This document shows positions 7,762 through 16,464 of a DNA stretch of 64,000 nt, piece after piece. The stretch covers positions 155,524-219,523 of the forward strand of contig CAWGTM010000001.1 of assembly GCA_963825445.1 (NCBI GenBank), in the 5' to 3' direction. The stretch's first letter is position 1; each line of letters starts with the position of its first letter. The DNA comes from Actinophytocola sp963825445 (GTDB taxonomy: Bacteria > Actinomycetota > Actinomycetes > Mycobacteriales > Pseudonocardiaceae). Below the pieces are notes generated by a model that was not told where the DNA came from, made no database searches, and was given only the letters and a program-made list of their open reading frames with translations. The translations under genes were made by a program, and so were the position numbers.

Positions 7762-10248
7762 ATGAACCGTCTTGTGGTGATCGGCAACGGCATGGCCGGG
7801 CACCGGCTGGTGCGAGCGCTGCGCGACCGTGACCCCGCCGGGTCGTGGCGGGTCGACGTGCTCGCCGAGGAACCGCGCCCCGCCTACGACCGGGTGGCGC
7901 TGACGTCCTATGTGGACGACTGGGACTTCGACCGGCTGGTGCTCGATCCGGTCGAGCTGGTGTCTGCGCGCCTGGGCGACCCGGTGCGGGCGATCGACCG
8001 GGCCGCGCACACGGTGACCACGGCCGCCGGCGCGGTGTACGGCTACGACGCACTCGTGCTGGCCACCGGCTCCTACCCGTTCGTGCCGCCGATTCCCGGC
8101 CACGACCTACCGGGCTGTCACGTCTACCGCACGATCGACGACCTCGACGGGATCCGGGCGGCCGCCGGCCGGATCGGCGTGGGTCGACGTTCGGCGCTCG
8201 TGGTCGGCGGCGGGCTGCTCGGCCTGGAGGCGGCGAAGGCGTTGCGGGACCTGGGACTCTCGCCGCACGTGGTGGAGATGGCGCCCAGGCTCATGCCCTT
8301 GCAGGTGGACGAGGGTGGCGGCGGTCTGCTGCGTCGGCTGATCGCCGAGCTGGACGTCACCGTCCACACGGGAGCGTCCACCCAGGCCATCGCCGAGGAT
8401 CGCGGGCGGCTGCTGGCCACGCTGTCCAACGGCACCGAGCTGGACGTGGACCTGGTGGTGTTCTCCGCCGGGGTCCGGCCCCGCGACGACCTGGCCCGCT
8501 CGGCGGGACTGGCGGTGGGCGAACGCGGCGGCGTGGTGGTCGACGGTGGCTGCCGCACCAGCGATCCGTGCGTGTACGCGATCGGCGAGTGCGCCTGTGT
8601 GGACGGTCGGGTCTACGGGCTGGTGGCGCCCGGTTACGCGATGGCCGAGGTGGTGGCCGACCGGCTGCTCGGTGGCAGCGCGGCCTTCCCGGGTGCGGAC
8701 ACCTCGACCAAACTCAAGCTGCTCGGCGTGGACGTGGCGAGCTTCGGCGACGCGCACGCCGCCACCGAAGGCGCCCTCGAGGTCGTGTTCCACGACGCGG
8801 TCGCGGGCTCCTACAAGAAGGTGGTGGTGTCCGACGACGCGCGGACCCTGCTCGGCGGCGTGCTGGTGGGTGACGCCTCGGCGTATCCGACACTGCGGGC
8901 GTTGGTCGGCGCGGAGGTGCCCGGCGATCCCGCGGCGCTCATCGCACCCGCGGGGTCCGGTGGAGCGGTCGGCATCGCCGCGCTCCCGCCCAGTGCCCAG
9001 GTGTGTTCCTGCAACGCCGTCACCCGTGGCGCGATCGACGAGGCGATCGGCGCCGGCTGCGCGGACGTCGCGTGCGTGAAGAAGTGCACGACCGCCGGTA
9101 CCGGCTGCGGCTCGTGCCTACCGGCGCTCAAACAACTCCTGGCCGTGGCCGGGGTGGCGCAGTCGACGGCGCTGTGTGAGCACTTCGGACAGCGCCGGGT
9201 GGACCTGTTCGAGATCCTGCGGGCCACAGGGATCCGCACGTTCAGCGAGTTGATCGAACGCCACGGCACCGGGCGCGGCTGCGACATCTGCAAGCCCGCG
9301 GTCGCGTCGATGCTGGCCTCGCTCGGCGCCGGCCACGTGCTCGACGGCGAGCAGGCCGCGTTGCAGGACACGAACGACCACTTCCTGGCGAACATCCAGC
9401 GCAACGGCACCTACTCGGTGGTGCCGCGCATCCCCGGCGGCGAGATCACGCCGGCGAAACTGCTGGTGATCGCCGAGGTGGCCCGGGACTTCGGGCTGTA
9501 CACCAAGATCACCGGTGGGCAGCGCATCGACCTGTTCGGCGCCACGGTCGACCAGCTGCCGCTGATCTGGCGGCGGCTGGTGGACGCCGGGTTCGAGTCC
9601 GGTCACGCGTACGGCAAGGCGCTGCGGACGGTCAAGTCCTGTGTGGGCACCACCTGGTGCCGCTACGGGGTGCAGGACTCGGTGGGCATGGCGGTCGAAC
9701 TGGAGCTGCGTTACCGGGGCTTGCGGTCGCCGCACAAGGTGAAGGCCGCGGTGTCCGGGTGTGCCCGGGAGTGCGCCGAGGCGCGGAGCAAGGACTTCGG
9801 GATCATCGCCACCGAGCACGGCTGGAACCTCTACGTGGGCGGGAACGGCGGCTTCACGCCTCGGCACGCCGAGCTGTTGGTGTCCGATGTGGACTCGGTG
9901 ACCCTGGTCCGGCTGATCGACCGGTTCCTCATGTTCTACGTGCGCACGGCCGACCGGTTGCAGCGCACGGCCGCGTGGATCGAGGCCATGGACGGCGGGA
10001 TCGACCGTCTGCGAGAGGTGATCGTGGACGACAGCCTGGGGATCTGCGCGGAGTTGGAGGCGGCCATGGAACGGCACGTGGAGTCCTATGCGGACGAGTG
10101 GAGCGGGGTGCTCGAGGATCCGGCGAAGCTCGCGCGGTTCCGTTCGTTCGTGAACGCCCCGGGTGTGCCGGACCCGACCGTGTCGTTCCGCGAGGAGCGC
10201 GGCCAGCGGGTGCCGGTGTCGCTGGGCATGCCGGGCGGTGGGCGATGA
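7762..10248 (+). CDS. nirB: Nitrite reductase [NAD(P)H], large subunit
   Basis: 828 residues, intact. Domains in order: FAD/NAD(P)H disulfide-reductase fold (1-400; VVIGNGMAGHRL and LVVGGGLLGLEAAKAL), BFD-like [2Fe-2S] domain (CSCNAV...CGSC, about 415-465), a second CxxC segment near 520, then the sulfite/nitrite reductase ferredoxin-like and siroheme/[4Fe-4S] domains. SCVGTTWCRYG and GCARECAEARSKDFG provide the four Cys that bind the cluster next to siroheme. It reduces nitrite to ammonium in the cytoplasm. ATG 7762 is preceded by GGGGG; the nirD ATG overlaps the stop. Confidence 0.95.
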   Translation: MNRLVVIGNGMAGHRLVRALRDRDPAGSWRVDVLAEEPRPAYDRVALTSYVDDWDFDRLVLDPVELVSARLGDPVRAIDRAAHTVTTAAGAVYGYDALVLATGSYPFVPPIPGHDLPGCHVYRTIDDLDGIRAAAGRIGVGRRSALVVGGGLLGLEAAKALRDLGLSPHVVEMAPRLMPLQVDEGGGGLLRRLIAELDVTVHTGASTQAIAEDRGRLLATLSNGTELDVDLVVFSAGVRPRDDLARSAGLAVGERGGVVVDGGCRTSDPCVYAIGECACVDGRVYGLVAPGYAMAEVVADRLLGGSAAFPGADTSTKLKLLGVDVASFGDAHAATEGALEVVFHDAVAGSYKKVVVSDDARTLLGGVLVGDASAYPTLRALVGAEVPGDPAALIAPAGSGGAVGIAALPPSAQVCSCNAVTRGAIDEAIGAGCADVACVKKCTTAGTGCGSCLPALKQLLAVAGVAQSTALCEHFGQRRVDLFEILRATGIRTFSELIERHGTGRGCDICKPAVASMLASLGAGHVLDGEQAALQDTNDHFLANIQRNGTYSVVPRIPGGEITPAKLLVIAEVARDFGLYTKITGGQRIDLFGATVDQLPLIWRRLVDAGFESGHAYGKALRTVKSCVGTTWCRYGVQDSVGMAVELELRYRGLRSPHKVKAAVSGCARECAEARSKDFGIIATEHGWNLYVGGNGGFTPRHAELLVSDVDSVTLVRLIDRFLMFYVRTADRLQRTAAWIEAMDGGIDRLREVIVDDSLGICAELEAAMERHVESYADEWSGVLEDPAKLARFRSFVNAPGVPDPTVSFREERGQRVPVSLGMPGGGR

Positions 10249-10595
10249 CCGCCGTACGGGAGCGCGTCTGGACGACCGTGTGCGCTTTGACCGAGTTGCT
10301 GCCGGGCCGTGGCGTGGCCGCGTTGCTCACCGACGGCCGGCAGGTGGCGGTGTTCCGGCCTGGGGAACGGACCGAGGAGGTGTACGGGTTGTCCAATGTG
10401 GATCCGTTCAGCGGCGCGGCGGTGCTCTCCCGTGGGGTTGTCGGTGACCTCGGCGGCGTGCCGGTGGTGGCGTCCCCCATGCACAAGCAGCACTTCGACC
10501 TGCGGACCGGTGTGTGCGTGGAGGACGGGGAGGTCTCGGTGGTGGTGTTCCCCGTCCGGGTCCACGACGGCGAGGTTCAGGTGGGGTCTCCTTGA
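10245..10595 (+). CDS. nirD: Nitrite reductase [NAD(P)H], small subunit
   Basis: 116 residues with the NirD Rieske-like fold: VAALLTDGRQVAVFRPG, NVDPFSGAAVLSRGVVGD and VASPMHKQHFDLRTG. As is usual for NirD, the Rieske Cys/His cluster ligands are missing, so it is a structural partner of NirB rather than an iron-sulfur carrier. ATG overlaps the nirB stop (ATGA), and its own stop overlaps the next gene's TTG, indicating translational coupling. Confidence 0.93.
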   Translation: MTAVRERVWTTVCALTELLPGRGVAALLTDGRQVAVFRPGERTEEVYGLSNVDPFSGAAVLSRGVVGDLGGVPVVASPMHKQHFDLRTGVCVEDGEVSVVVFPVRVHDGEVQVGSP

Positions 10596-11719
10596 CGGGG
10601 GTGGAACCGCTGGCCGGCTTCTCGGTGGGGGTGACGGCCGCCCGGCGCGCCGAGGAACTGGGTGCGCTGCTGGCCCGGCGGGGTGCGACCGTCCACTACG
10701 GACCGGCGATCCGCATCATCCCGCTCGGCGACGACACCGACCTGCTCCACGCGACCCGCGCGCTGGTCGAGAACCCCGTGGACATCGCGATCGCGACCAC
10801 GGGCATCGGCTTCCGCGGCTGGCTGGAGGCGGCCGACGGTTGGGGGATCGGTGACGACCTGCGTGTGGTGCTCGGCAAGGCGACCGTGCTGACCCGTGGC
10901 CCGAAGGCGAAGGGCGCGGTCCGCGCGGCCGGGCTGGTGGAGCAGTGGGCGCCGGACTCCGAGTCGAGCGCCGAGGTGCTCGACCATCTCCTGGAGTCCG
11001 GTGTGGACGGCAAGCGGATCGCCGTGCAACTGCACGGGGAACCGCTGTGGGACTTCGTCGACACGCTGCGGGCTGCGGGCGCCGAGGTCGTGGAGATCCC
11101 CGTGTACCGGTGGACGGCGCCGGCCGACCCGGCCCCGCTGGAACGGTTGTTGGACACCGTGTTGGCCGGCCAACTGGACGCGCTGACGTTCACGAGCGCG
11201 CCGGCCGCGGCGAGCGTGCTGCGCGCGGCGGCGGCCGGTGGTCGCCTGGAACCGTTGTTGGAGGCGTTGCGCTGCCGGGTGCTGGTCATGTGCGTCGGTC
11301 CGATCACCGCCGGACCGCTGAGTCGGGTGGGGGTGCCGGTCGTGCAGCCCGAGCGGGCGCGGATCGGCGCCCTCGTCCGCCAACTGGCCGTCGCCCTGCC
11401 GGCCCGCGCCACCCGGGTCACGGTCGGCCCTCGCGAACTCGAACTCCGGGGTCAGGCCGTGGTGGTGGACGGGACGGTGCGCCCGGTCCCACCCGCGCCG
11501 ATGGCCCTGCTCCGTTCCCTGGCGGAGGTTCCGGGACGGGTGCAGTCGCGGGGCGCGCTGGCGGCCGTGCTGCGTCGCCACTCCGGCCGGGAGGACACCG
11601 TGGACGCCCACGCGGTGGAGACGGCCGTGGGCCGGCTGCGCTCGGCGCTGGGCTCGCCGGACCTGGTGCAGACGGTGGTCAAGCGGGGCTATCGGCTGGC
11701 CACGGACCCGGCCTCGTGA
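10592..11719 (+). CDS. nnaR: HemD-like regulator of nitrate/nitrite assimilation (NnaR type)
   Basis: 375 residues in two parts. Residues 1-260 have the uroporphyrinogen-III synthase fold (TAARRAEELGALLARRG, TFTSAPAAASVLRAA). Residues 280-375 form a winged helix of the OmpR type (VDAHAVETAVGRLRSALG, VVKRGYRL). This fusion is the hallmark of NnaR, a co-regulator with GlnR of nitrate/nitrite genes in Streptomyces and mycobacteria. Whether the HemD domain is catalytic is unknown. I chose TTG 10592 because GGTGGGG lies 5 bases upstream and it overlaps the nirD stop; GTG 10601 is an alternative. Confidence 0.85.
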   Translation: MTGVEPLAGFSVGVTAARRAEELGALLARRGATVHYGPAIRIIPLGDDTDLLHATRALVENPVDIAIATTGIGFRGWLEAADGWGIGDDLRVVLGKATVLTRGPKAKGAVRAAGLVEQWAPDSESSAEVLDHLLESGVDGKRIAVQLHGEPLWDFVDTLRAAGAEVVEIPVYRWTAPADPAPLERLLDTVLAGQLDALTFTSAPAAASVLRAAAAGGRLEPLLEALRCRVLVMCVGPITAGPLSRVGVPVVQPERARIGALVRQLAVALPARATRVTVGPRELELRGQAVVVDGTVRPVPPAPMALLRSLAEVPGRVQSRGALAAVLRRHSGREDTVDAHAVETAVGRLRSALGSPDLVQTVVKRGYRLATDPAS

Positions 11720-12417
11720 CGCTGATCCTGGTGGCGCACGGCACCCGTGACCCGGCCGGTGCGCGGACGATCTCGGAACTGGCGGCGCTGGTGGCGGCCC
11801 GGCTCCCGGTCGAGGTCCGGGTGGCCTACGCCGACGTCCGAGCACCCGACGTGACCACCGTCCTGTCCGAAGTGGACGGACCGGTGACCGTCGTGCCGGC
11901 GTTCCTGTCGAGCGGTTACCACGTCCGGGTGGACGTGCCGGTCCAGGTGGCGCGCAGCGGCCGTGATGCGGTGGTGACGCCGGCGTTCGGCCCGGCACCG
12001 GAACTGGTGTCCGCCGCGCACTCCCGGCTGGTGTCGGCCGGCTGGCGGAGCGGCGACCAGGTGGTGCTGGCGGCCGCGGGCTCGTCGGATCCACGGGCGC
12101 AGGCCGACGTCGCCCGGGCGGCACGGCTGTTGGCGTCGCGCGTGGGCAGCCCGGTCCGGATCGGCTATGCCACCGTGTCCCCACGGATCGACGACGTGGT
12201 CGCGCGTGCTCGCGGCCGGGTGGCGGTGGCGTCGTGGCTGTTGGCGCCCGGACTGTTCCACCGCGCGGCGGCGGCCAGCGGCGCGGCCGTGGTGGCGGAT
12301 CCGATCGGCGCGCACCCGGCGGTGGCGGACCTGGTGGTGGCGCGTTATCGGGCGGCGCTGCGCAGTGCGTACGGCTCGGCCATGGTCAGCGCGCGTTCCG
12401 GGTCCCGCCACCCCTAA
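11716..12417 (+). CDS. Sirohydrochlorin chelatase (CbiX/SirB family)
   Basis: 233 residues. The start LILVAHGTRDPAGARTI carries the conserved metal-binding His of the CbiX/SirB chelatases, and PAFLSSGYHVRVD holds the second conserved His. The two halves are pseudo-symmetric, as in long-form chelatases. It would insert Fe2+ into sirohydrochlorin to make siroheme, the NirB cofactor, which explains its place at the end of the nir operon. A cobalt-inserting role is the alternative. GTG 11716 overlaps the nnaR stop. Confidence 0.88.
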   Translation: MTLILVAHGTRDPAGARTISELAALVAARLPVEVRVAYADVRAPDVTTVLSEVDGPVTVVPAFLSSGYHVRVDVPVQVARSGRDAVVTPAFGPAPELVSAAHSRLVSAGWRSGDQVVLAAAGSSDPRAQADVARAARLLASRVGSPVRIGYATVSPRIDDVVARARGRVAVASWLLAPGLFHRAAAASGAAVVADPIGAHPAVADLVVARYRAALRSAYGSAMVSARSGSRHP

Positions 12418-12424
12418 CCTCCGC

Positions 12425-12529
12425 GAGATCGCGGTTCCCGACCCCGAGATCGCGGTTCCCGACCCCGAGATCGTGGTTCCCGACCTCGAAATCGCGGTTC
12501 CCGCACGCGAGATCGCGGTTCAGGCCGCG
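12425..12529 (+). repeat. Five tandem 21-bp repeats, + orientation
   Basis: Five head-to-tail 21-mers start at 12425, 12446, 12467, 12488 and 12509. Each opens with GAGATCGCGGTTC or a one- or two-base variant; the first two are identical. The tail of each unit varies most. The last unit contains the stop codon of the minus-strand nuclease-like gene (12520). A second array in the opposite orientation lies just upstream of that gene. Confidence 0.85.
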
Positions 12530-13422
12530 AACCGTCGCTTCGCGAACGCGCCTCGCAGTGCGGCGATGAGGTTCGCCGGCTTGCGAAGGTCGGTCGCTGT
12601 GGCACGAATCACCAGCCACCCCCGAGCGCTGAGGTCGGAGTCACGACGGGCGTCCGCAGAGGCACGGCCCTCGTGGGCCTCGTAGCCGTCGTACTCCAGC
12701 GCCACCTTCGCGTCCTCCCACGCGAAATCCAACCGATACCGCTCGAATCCGCCGATATCGACCACCGGCACCTGAAGGTCGGGCACCGGCAGACCGGCGT
12801 CGAAGAGGGCCAGCAGAAGAAAGCTCTCGGCGGGCGACTCCGTGATACCTGTCCCGAGGTGGAGCAGGGGCTGGGCTCGACGAGTGCCGCGCCGACTGGT
12901 GCGTTCCGCGAGCCTCGTCTCGAGGTCGGAGAGGAACGTCTTCCGACATTCCGTGTCGGTCATCGCGAGCGCCTGGTCGAGACAGGCGAGCGCGACCGGC
13001 CGATGGGCTGTGCAGAGCAGTTCGACCATCGCCGCCTCCAGCGACAGCGTCCGCAGGTCGTTGAGCACGACCACGTCGTTGTCGTCAATGCGGAGTTGAT
13101 GATGCAATGCGAGACCGGGCCTGGTCGGAATTCTCCGATCGTAGGGCGACAACACGTGGATGGTTCCGGCGTCGGCAGCGCCGCAGCCGTGGAGCAAGGC
13201 GGCGGTATGGCTGTTCAGCACCGCCTGCGGGCCTACCAGGAGGAGTGCGGCCGCCGCTCTGGTGAGCAGGTCGGCTGATCGCCCTCGCGGAATCAGAATG
13301 TGCTTGGCGTACTTCGTGAGCTGGCCGTTGTGCAGCATGGACCGCACTCCGTTGTCACCGATCTCGGCCACCAGGTGGTCGCGCAGGTAGGCGTCGTGGA
13401 GTCCGGAGGTCAGCTCGGGCAT
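12520..13422 (-). CDS. DUF559-type nuclease-fold protein with AbiEi-like N-terminal half
   Basis: 300 residues. The N-terminal half resembles the winged-helix region of AbiEi-like/transcriptional proteins (SMLHNGQLTKYAKHILIP, then SHTAALLHGCGA). The C-terminus (residues 215-300: RLDFAWEDAKVALEYDGYEAH, then RRDSDLSARGWLVIRAT) is the DUF559/Vsr-like endonuclease fold with its D...E-x-D/H motif. Such proteins are common and uncharacterised in actinomycetes. ATG 13422 (MPELTS) is the likely start; the frame stays open upstream through the repeat array. The gene is alone, between two inverted 21-bp repeat arrays. Confidence 0.7.
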   Translation of the reverse strand: MPELTSGLHDAYLRDHLVAEIGDNGVRSMLHNGQLTKYAKHILIPRGRSADLLTRAAAALLLVGPQAVLNSHTAALLHGCGAADAGTIHVLSPYDRRIPTRPGLALHHQLRIDDNDVVVLNDLRTLSLEAAMVELLCTAHRPVALACLDQALAMTDTECRKTFLSDLETRLAERTSRRGTRRAQPLLHLGTGITESPAESFLLLALFDAGLPVPDLQVPVVDIGGFERYRLDFAWEDAKVALEYDGYEAHEGRASADARRDSDLSARGWLVIRATATDLRKPANLIAALRGAFAKRRFAA

Positions 13423-13494
13423 ACCTCGACCATGCCGCATTTGTCTGCTCCGCGGCACCGTGAAGGTCGAGCCTGTGGATAACTGGCTGCCGCG

Positions 13495-13578
13495 GACATC
13501 CAGAACCGCGATCTCGCGGTCGGGAAACGCGATCTCGGGTGCGGGAACCGCGATTTCGAGGTTGGGAACCGCGATCTC
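13495..13578 (-). repeat. Four tandem 21-bp repeats, inverted relative to the 12425 array
   Basis: Read on the minus strand, four 21-mers (13578-13558, 13557-13537, 13536-13516, 13515-13495) begin GAGATCGCG or GAAATCGCG and match the 12425-12529 units. The two arrays therefore form a pair of inverted repeats around the DUF559-type gene. The units are contiguous, without spacers. Confidence 0.85.
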
Positions 13579-13663
13579 GCGGGGGTTAGGGGTGTAGCTG
13601 TTCGTGGGCTGCGCACATGCGCGACAGGTGAATGGAATGGCGCCAACCATTAAGCTCGACTAC

Positions 13664-14557
13664 ATGCTCGATGTGAGGCGGATGCAGATCCTGCGCGCGG
13701 TCGTCACCAGCGGCTCGGTGACCGCGGCCGCCACCAACCTCGGCTACACGCCGTCGGCCGTGAGCCAGCAGGTCGCCGCGCTGGAGAAGCAGGCGGGCGT
13801 GGCGCTGCTCGAACGGGTCGGCCGCGGCGTGCAGCCCACGGCCGCCGGGCGGCTGCTCACCGAACACGCGGCCATCATCGGCAAGCACGTGGCCGAGGCG
13901 GAGACCGCGCTTGCCGACCTGCGGGCCGGGCGTTCCGGTCGGCTGGCCATCCGCTACTTCGCCACGGCAGGCGCCGCGCTCGTGCCGCCCGCGCTGGCCC
14001 GGCTGCGCACCGAACACCCGGGCGTGCAGGTCGACCTGAAGCTCGTCGACCCGGAGGACCCGCTGCCCGAGGTCGAGCAGGGCCGTGCCGACCTGGCCAT
14101 CGTGATCCGGCCGAAGGCGCGCCAACGTCCGGGCGTGCAACTCGTCCACCTGCTGGACGACCCGTACCGCGCGGTGTTGCCGAAGGGCCACCCGCTGGCC
14201 GCCAAGCGGGTCCTCGACCTGACCGACCTGGCCGACGAGCCGTGGGTGGGCAACGAGTGGCCGGCGGGCCCGTGCGTCGAGGCGATGCTGGACGCGTGTG
14301 CGGCCGCCGGCTTCACGCCGAACTTCGTGGTGGAGAGCGAGGACTACACCACGGCACAGGGCTTCGTGGCCGCCGGCCTGGGCGTGAGCCTCATCCCGCA
14401 CCTGGGCCTGGGTGGGCGCCACCCGGGCGTGGTCGTGCGGAAGGTCCGCAACCCCGAACCCATTCGCGAGATCTACGCGGCCGTCCGTGAGACCTCCCTG
14501 GCCCAGCCGGCGTTGCACGGCCTGCTGGCCGCACTCCGGGACGCGGCCGCCCGATAA
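13664..14557 (+). CDS. LysR-family transcriptional regulator
   Basis: 297 residues. The N-terminal winged helix-turn-helix (MLDVRRMQILRAVVTSGSV, then YTPSAVSQQVAALEKQAG) and the two-lobed effector domain from about residue 90 are typical. The target is unknown; no divergent partner is present, because upstream lies the 21-bp repeat array. ATG 13664 gives the standard family N-terminus; ATG 13637 would add nine residues. No clear ribosome site precedes either. Confidence 0.87.
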   Translation: MLDVRRMQILRAVVTSGSVTAAATNLGYTPSAVSQQVAALEKQAGVALLERVGRGVQPTAAGRLLTEHAAIIGKHVAEAETALADLRAGRSGRLAIRYFATAGAALVPPALARLRTEHPGVQVDLKLVDPEDPLPEVEQGRADLAIVIRPKARQRPGVQLVHLLDDPYRAVLPKGHPLAAKRVLDLTDLADEPWVGNEWPAGPCVEAMLDACAAAGFTPNFVVESEDYTTAQGFVAAGLGVSLIPHLGLGGRHPGVVVRKVRNPEPIREIYAAVRETSLAQPALHGLLAALRDAAAR

Positions 14558-14573
14558 CCCCGCGAGACAAGTA

Positions 14574-14591
14574 GCCGGCGGGTCCGCCGGC
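14574..14591 (+). terminator. GC-rich hairpin after the LysR gene
   Basis: GCCGGCGG-gt-CCGCCGGC is a perfect 8-base inverted repeat 16 bases after the LysR stop. It could end the LysR transcript before the PTS operon. No T-run follows, as is common in actinomycetes. Confidence 0.4.
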
Positions 14592-14660
14592 CGCTTCGGC
14601 ATGCCCCAAGCAGGTCTCGCCCTGGTAACCACCGTTGACTCTGCGGCGACTTCCAGGTAA

Positions 14661-14678
14661 ACACAGATAGACACAGAT
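14661..14678 (+). promoter_or_regulatory. Tandem ACACAGAT operator candidate upstream of fruR
   Basis: ACACAGAT occurs at 14661-14668 and 14671-14678, so the copies are one helical turn (10 bp) apart, 20 bases before the fruR start. DeoR-family sugar regulators often bind short direct repeats in their own promoter, so autoregulation by FruR is the likely reading. This is AT-rich for the region, which supports a promoter role. Confidence 0.5.
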
Positions 14679-14697
14679 GAAACGGCGGTAAATCCAC

Positions 14698-15461
14698 ATG
14701 TACGCAGAAGAGCGGCAGCAGCACATCGTGGACGTCGCGCGGCGGGTGGGCCGGGTGGACGTCGCGGAGCTGTCGGCGGAGCTGTCGGTCACCGGCGAGA
14801 CCATCCGCCGCGACCTGTCCGTGCTGGAACGCCAGGGTCTGCTGCGTCGCGTGCACGGCGGTGCGATCCCCGTGGAGCGCCTGGGCTTCGAGCCCGCCCT
14901 GGCCGCCCGCGACACCGTGCTCACCGCCGAGAAGGACCGGATCGCCAAGGCGGCGCTGGCCGAGTTGCCGGACGAGGGGTCGATCATCCTCGACGCCGGC
15001 ACCACCACCGCGCGGCTGGCCGAGATCCTGCCGGTCGACCGGCAGTTGACCGTGCTGACCAACGCGTTGCCGACCGCGTTGTCGCTGGCCACCCGCTCCA
15101 ACATCACCGTGCTGTTCATCGGCGGGCGGGTGCGCGGGCGCACGCTCGCGTGCGTGGACCCGTGGGCCATCGAGGCGCTGGCACAGAGCTACGTGGACGT
15201 CGCCTTCCTGGCCACCAACGGAGTGTCGGTCCAACGTGGACTGACCACACCGGACCAGGCGGAGGCCGCCGTGAAGAAGGCGATGATCACCGCCGCCCGG
15301 CGGACCGTGCTGCTGGCCGACCACACGAAGCTCAGCTCCGACCACCTGGCCCGCTTCGGCGAGCTGGCCGACATCGACACGTTCATCACCGACGCCGGCC
15401 TCGACGAGCGCACGGCGCTGCGGAGATCGAGTCCCACGGACCGAGAGTGGTGCGGGCATGA
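14698..15461 (+). CDS. fruR: DeoR-family sugar-phosphate regulator (FruR-like), one frameshift near its end
   Basis: About 254 residues. MYAEERQQHIVDVARRVGRV and the helix-turn-helix SVTGETIRRDLSVLERQG are the DeoR signature; DAGTTTARLAEIL and VLLADHTKLSS belong to the sugar-phosphate sensor domain. A single-base loss in the G-run near 15422 throws the frame. In the adjacent frame the protein ends IESHGPRVVRA at TGA 15459-15461, the expected family terminus. As written, the frame runs on into fruK, giving a 588-codon fusion that is probably an artefact. It heads the PTS operon and probably responds to fructose 1-phosphate or a related sugar phosphate. Confidence 0.82.
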
Positions 15462-15495
15462 CCGTCGACGTACCTGTTCCCGCGGAGGCGGCATC

Positions 15496-16464
15496 GTGAT
15501 CGTCACGCTCACCCTGAACCCCAGCCTGGACCGCACGATCGAGATCGCGCAGCTGGTCCGGGGGGAGATGGTGCGGGCCACGGCCACCCGTCTCGACCCG
15601 GGCGGCAAGGGCGTGAACGTGGCCAGAGCCCTTGCCGCACACCAGATCCCCACGTGTGCGGTGGTGCCCCGCAACGGTCCGGAGGGCAACCAGCTGACCG
15701 CGTTGCTGGAGGCCGAGGGCATCGACGTGTGCGCCGTGCCGGTCACCGGCCATACCCGCTCGAACGTGAGCCTGGTGGAGCCGGACGGCGCGGTCACCAA
15801 GATCAACGAGCCGGGTGGTCCGCTGAGTTCGGACGACCTGGAACGCATCACGGCGGCCGTGCTGTCCGCGGCGGTCGGCGCCGACTGGGTGGTGGCCAGC
15901 GGCAGCCTGCCGCCGGGGGTGCCCGACGCGTTCTACGCCCGGCTCTGCCTGCGGCTCACGGCACTCGGGGTCCGGTTCGCGGTGGACACGTCCGGGCCGG
16001 CGCTCACGGCCGCGTTGAACGCCCGGCCGGCGCTGGTGAAGCCGAACCGGGACGAACTCGCCGAGTTGGTGAGCTACCGGATCGACACGGTGGCCGACGC
16101 CGTCCGCGCCGCGTCGGCGATGCGGTCGGCAGGGGTGGAAACGGTTCTGGCGAGTCTCGGTGCCGACGGCGCCGTGCTCGTCGACCGTCAGGGGGTGCGT
16201 TACGGCGAGTCTCCGGTCGAGGGCAACCGCAGTGCGGTCGGCGCCGGTGACGCGATGCTCGCCGGGTATCTCGCGGCCGGTGCGTCCGGCGGGGATGCCC
16301 TCACCGAGGCGCTGTCCTGGGGTGCGGCGGCGGTGGGCTTCCCGGGCAGCAGGATGCCCGGCCCGGCCGACGTGAACCGTGCCGCGGTCCGCGTCCACGA
16401 CACACCCGACCTCTCGCGAGCCCTGTCCGGCTCGCACCTAGCCAACGGGATGGAACTGCGATGA
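15496..16464 (+). CDS. fruK: 1-phosphofructokinase family kinase (PfkB fold)
   Basis: 322 residues. IVTLTLNPSLDRTIE is the FruK/LacC N-terminus, DPGGKGVNVARALA is the first PfkB signature, and GAGDAMLAGYLA near residue 250 is the second, with the catalytic Asp. It would phosphorylate fructose 1-phosphate to fructose 1,6-bisphosphate; tagatose 6-phosphate is a known alternative in this family. GTG 15496 has GGAGG 7 bases upstream. Its stop overlaps the mtlA ATG. Confidence 0.88.
   Translation: MIVTLTLNPSLDRTIEIAQLVRGEMVRATATRLDPGGKGVNVARALAAHQIPTCAVVPRNGPEGNQLTALLEAEGIDVCAVPVTGHTRSNVSLVEPDGAVTKINEPGGPLSSDDLERITAAVLSAAVGADWVVASGSLPPGVPDAFYARLCLRLTALGVRFAVDTSGPALTAALNARPALVKPNRDELAELVSYRIDTVADAVRAASAMRSAGVETVLASLGADGAVLVDRQGVRYGESPVEGNRSAVGAGDAMLAGYLAAGASGGDALTEALSWGAAAVGFPGSRMPGPADVNRAAVRVHDTPDLSRALSGSHLANGMELR

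Noticed and set aside
4478..8053. 1191-codon open frame on the minus strand
   Set aside because: It is the antisense shadow of nasA, the electron-transfer subunit, narK and nirB; high GC leaves such frames open and no domain is recognisable.
12425..13578. CRISPR array
   Set aside because: The 21-mers are contiguous without unique spacers and occur in two opposite blocks; no cas gene is present.
12418..13600. AbiE toxin-antitoxin system
   Set aside because: The N-terminal half is AbiEi-like, but no AbiEii nucleotidyltransferase gene is adjacent and the C-terminus is a DUF559-type nuclease fold.
14698..16464. Genuine FruR-FruK fusion protein
   Set aside because: fruK has its own ribosome site and start, and the alternative frame gives the normal FruR ending.
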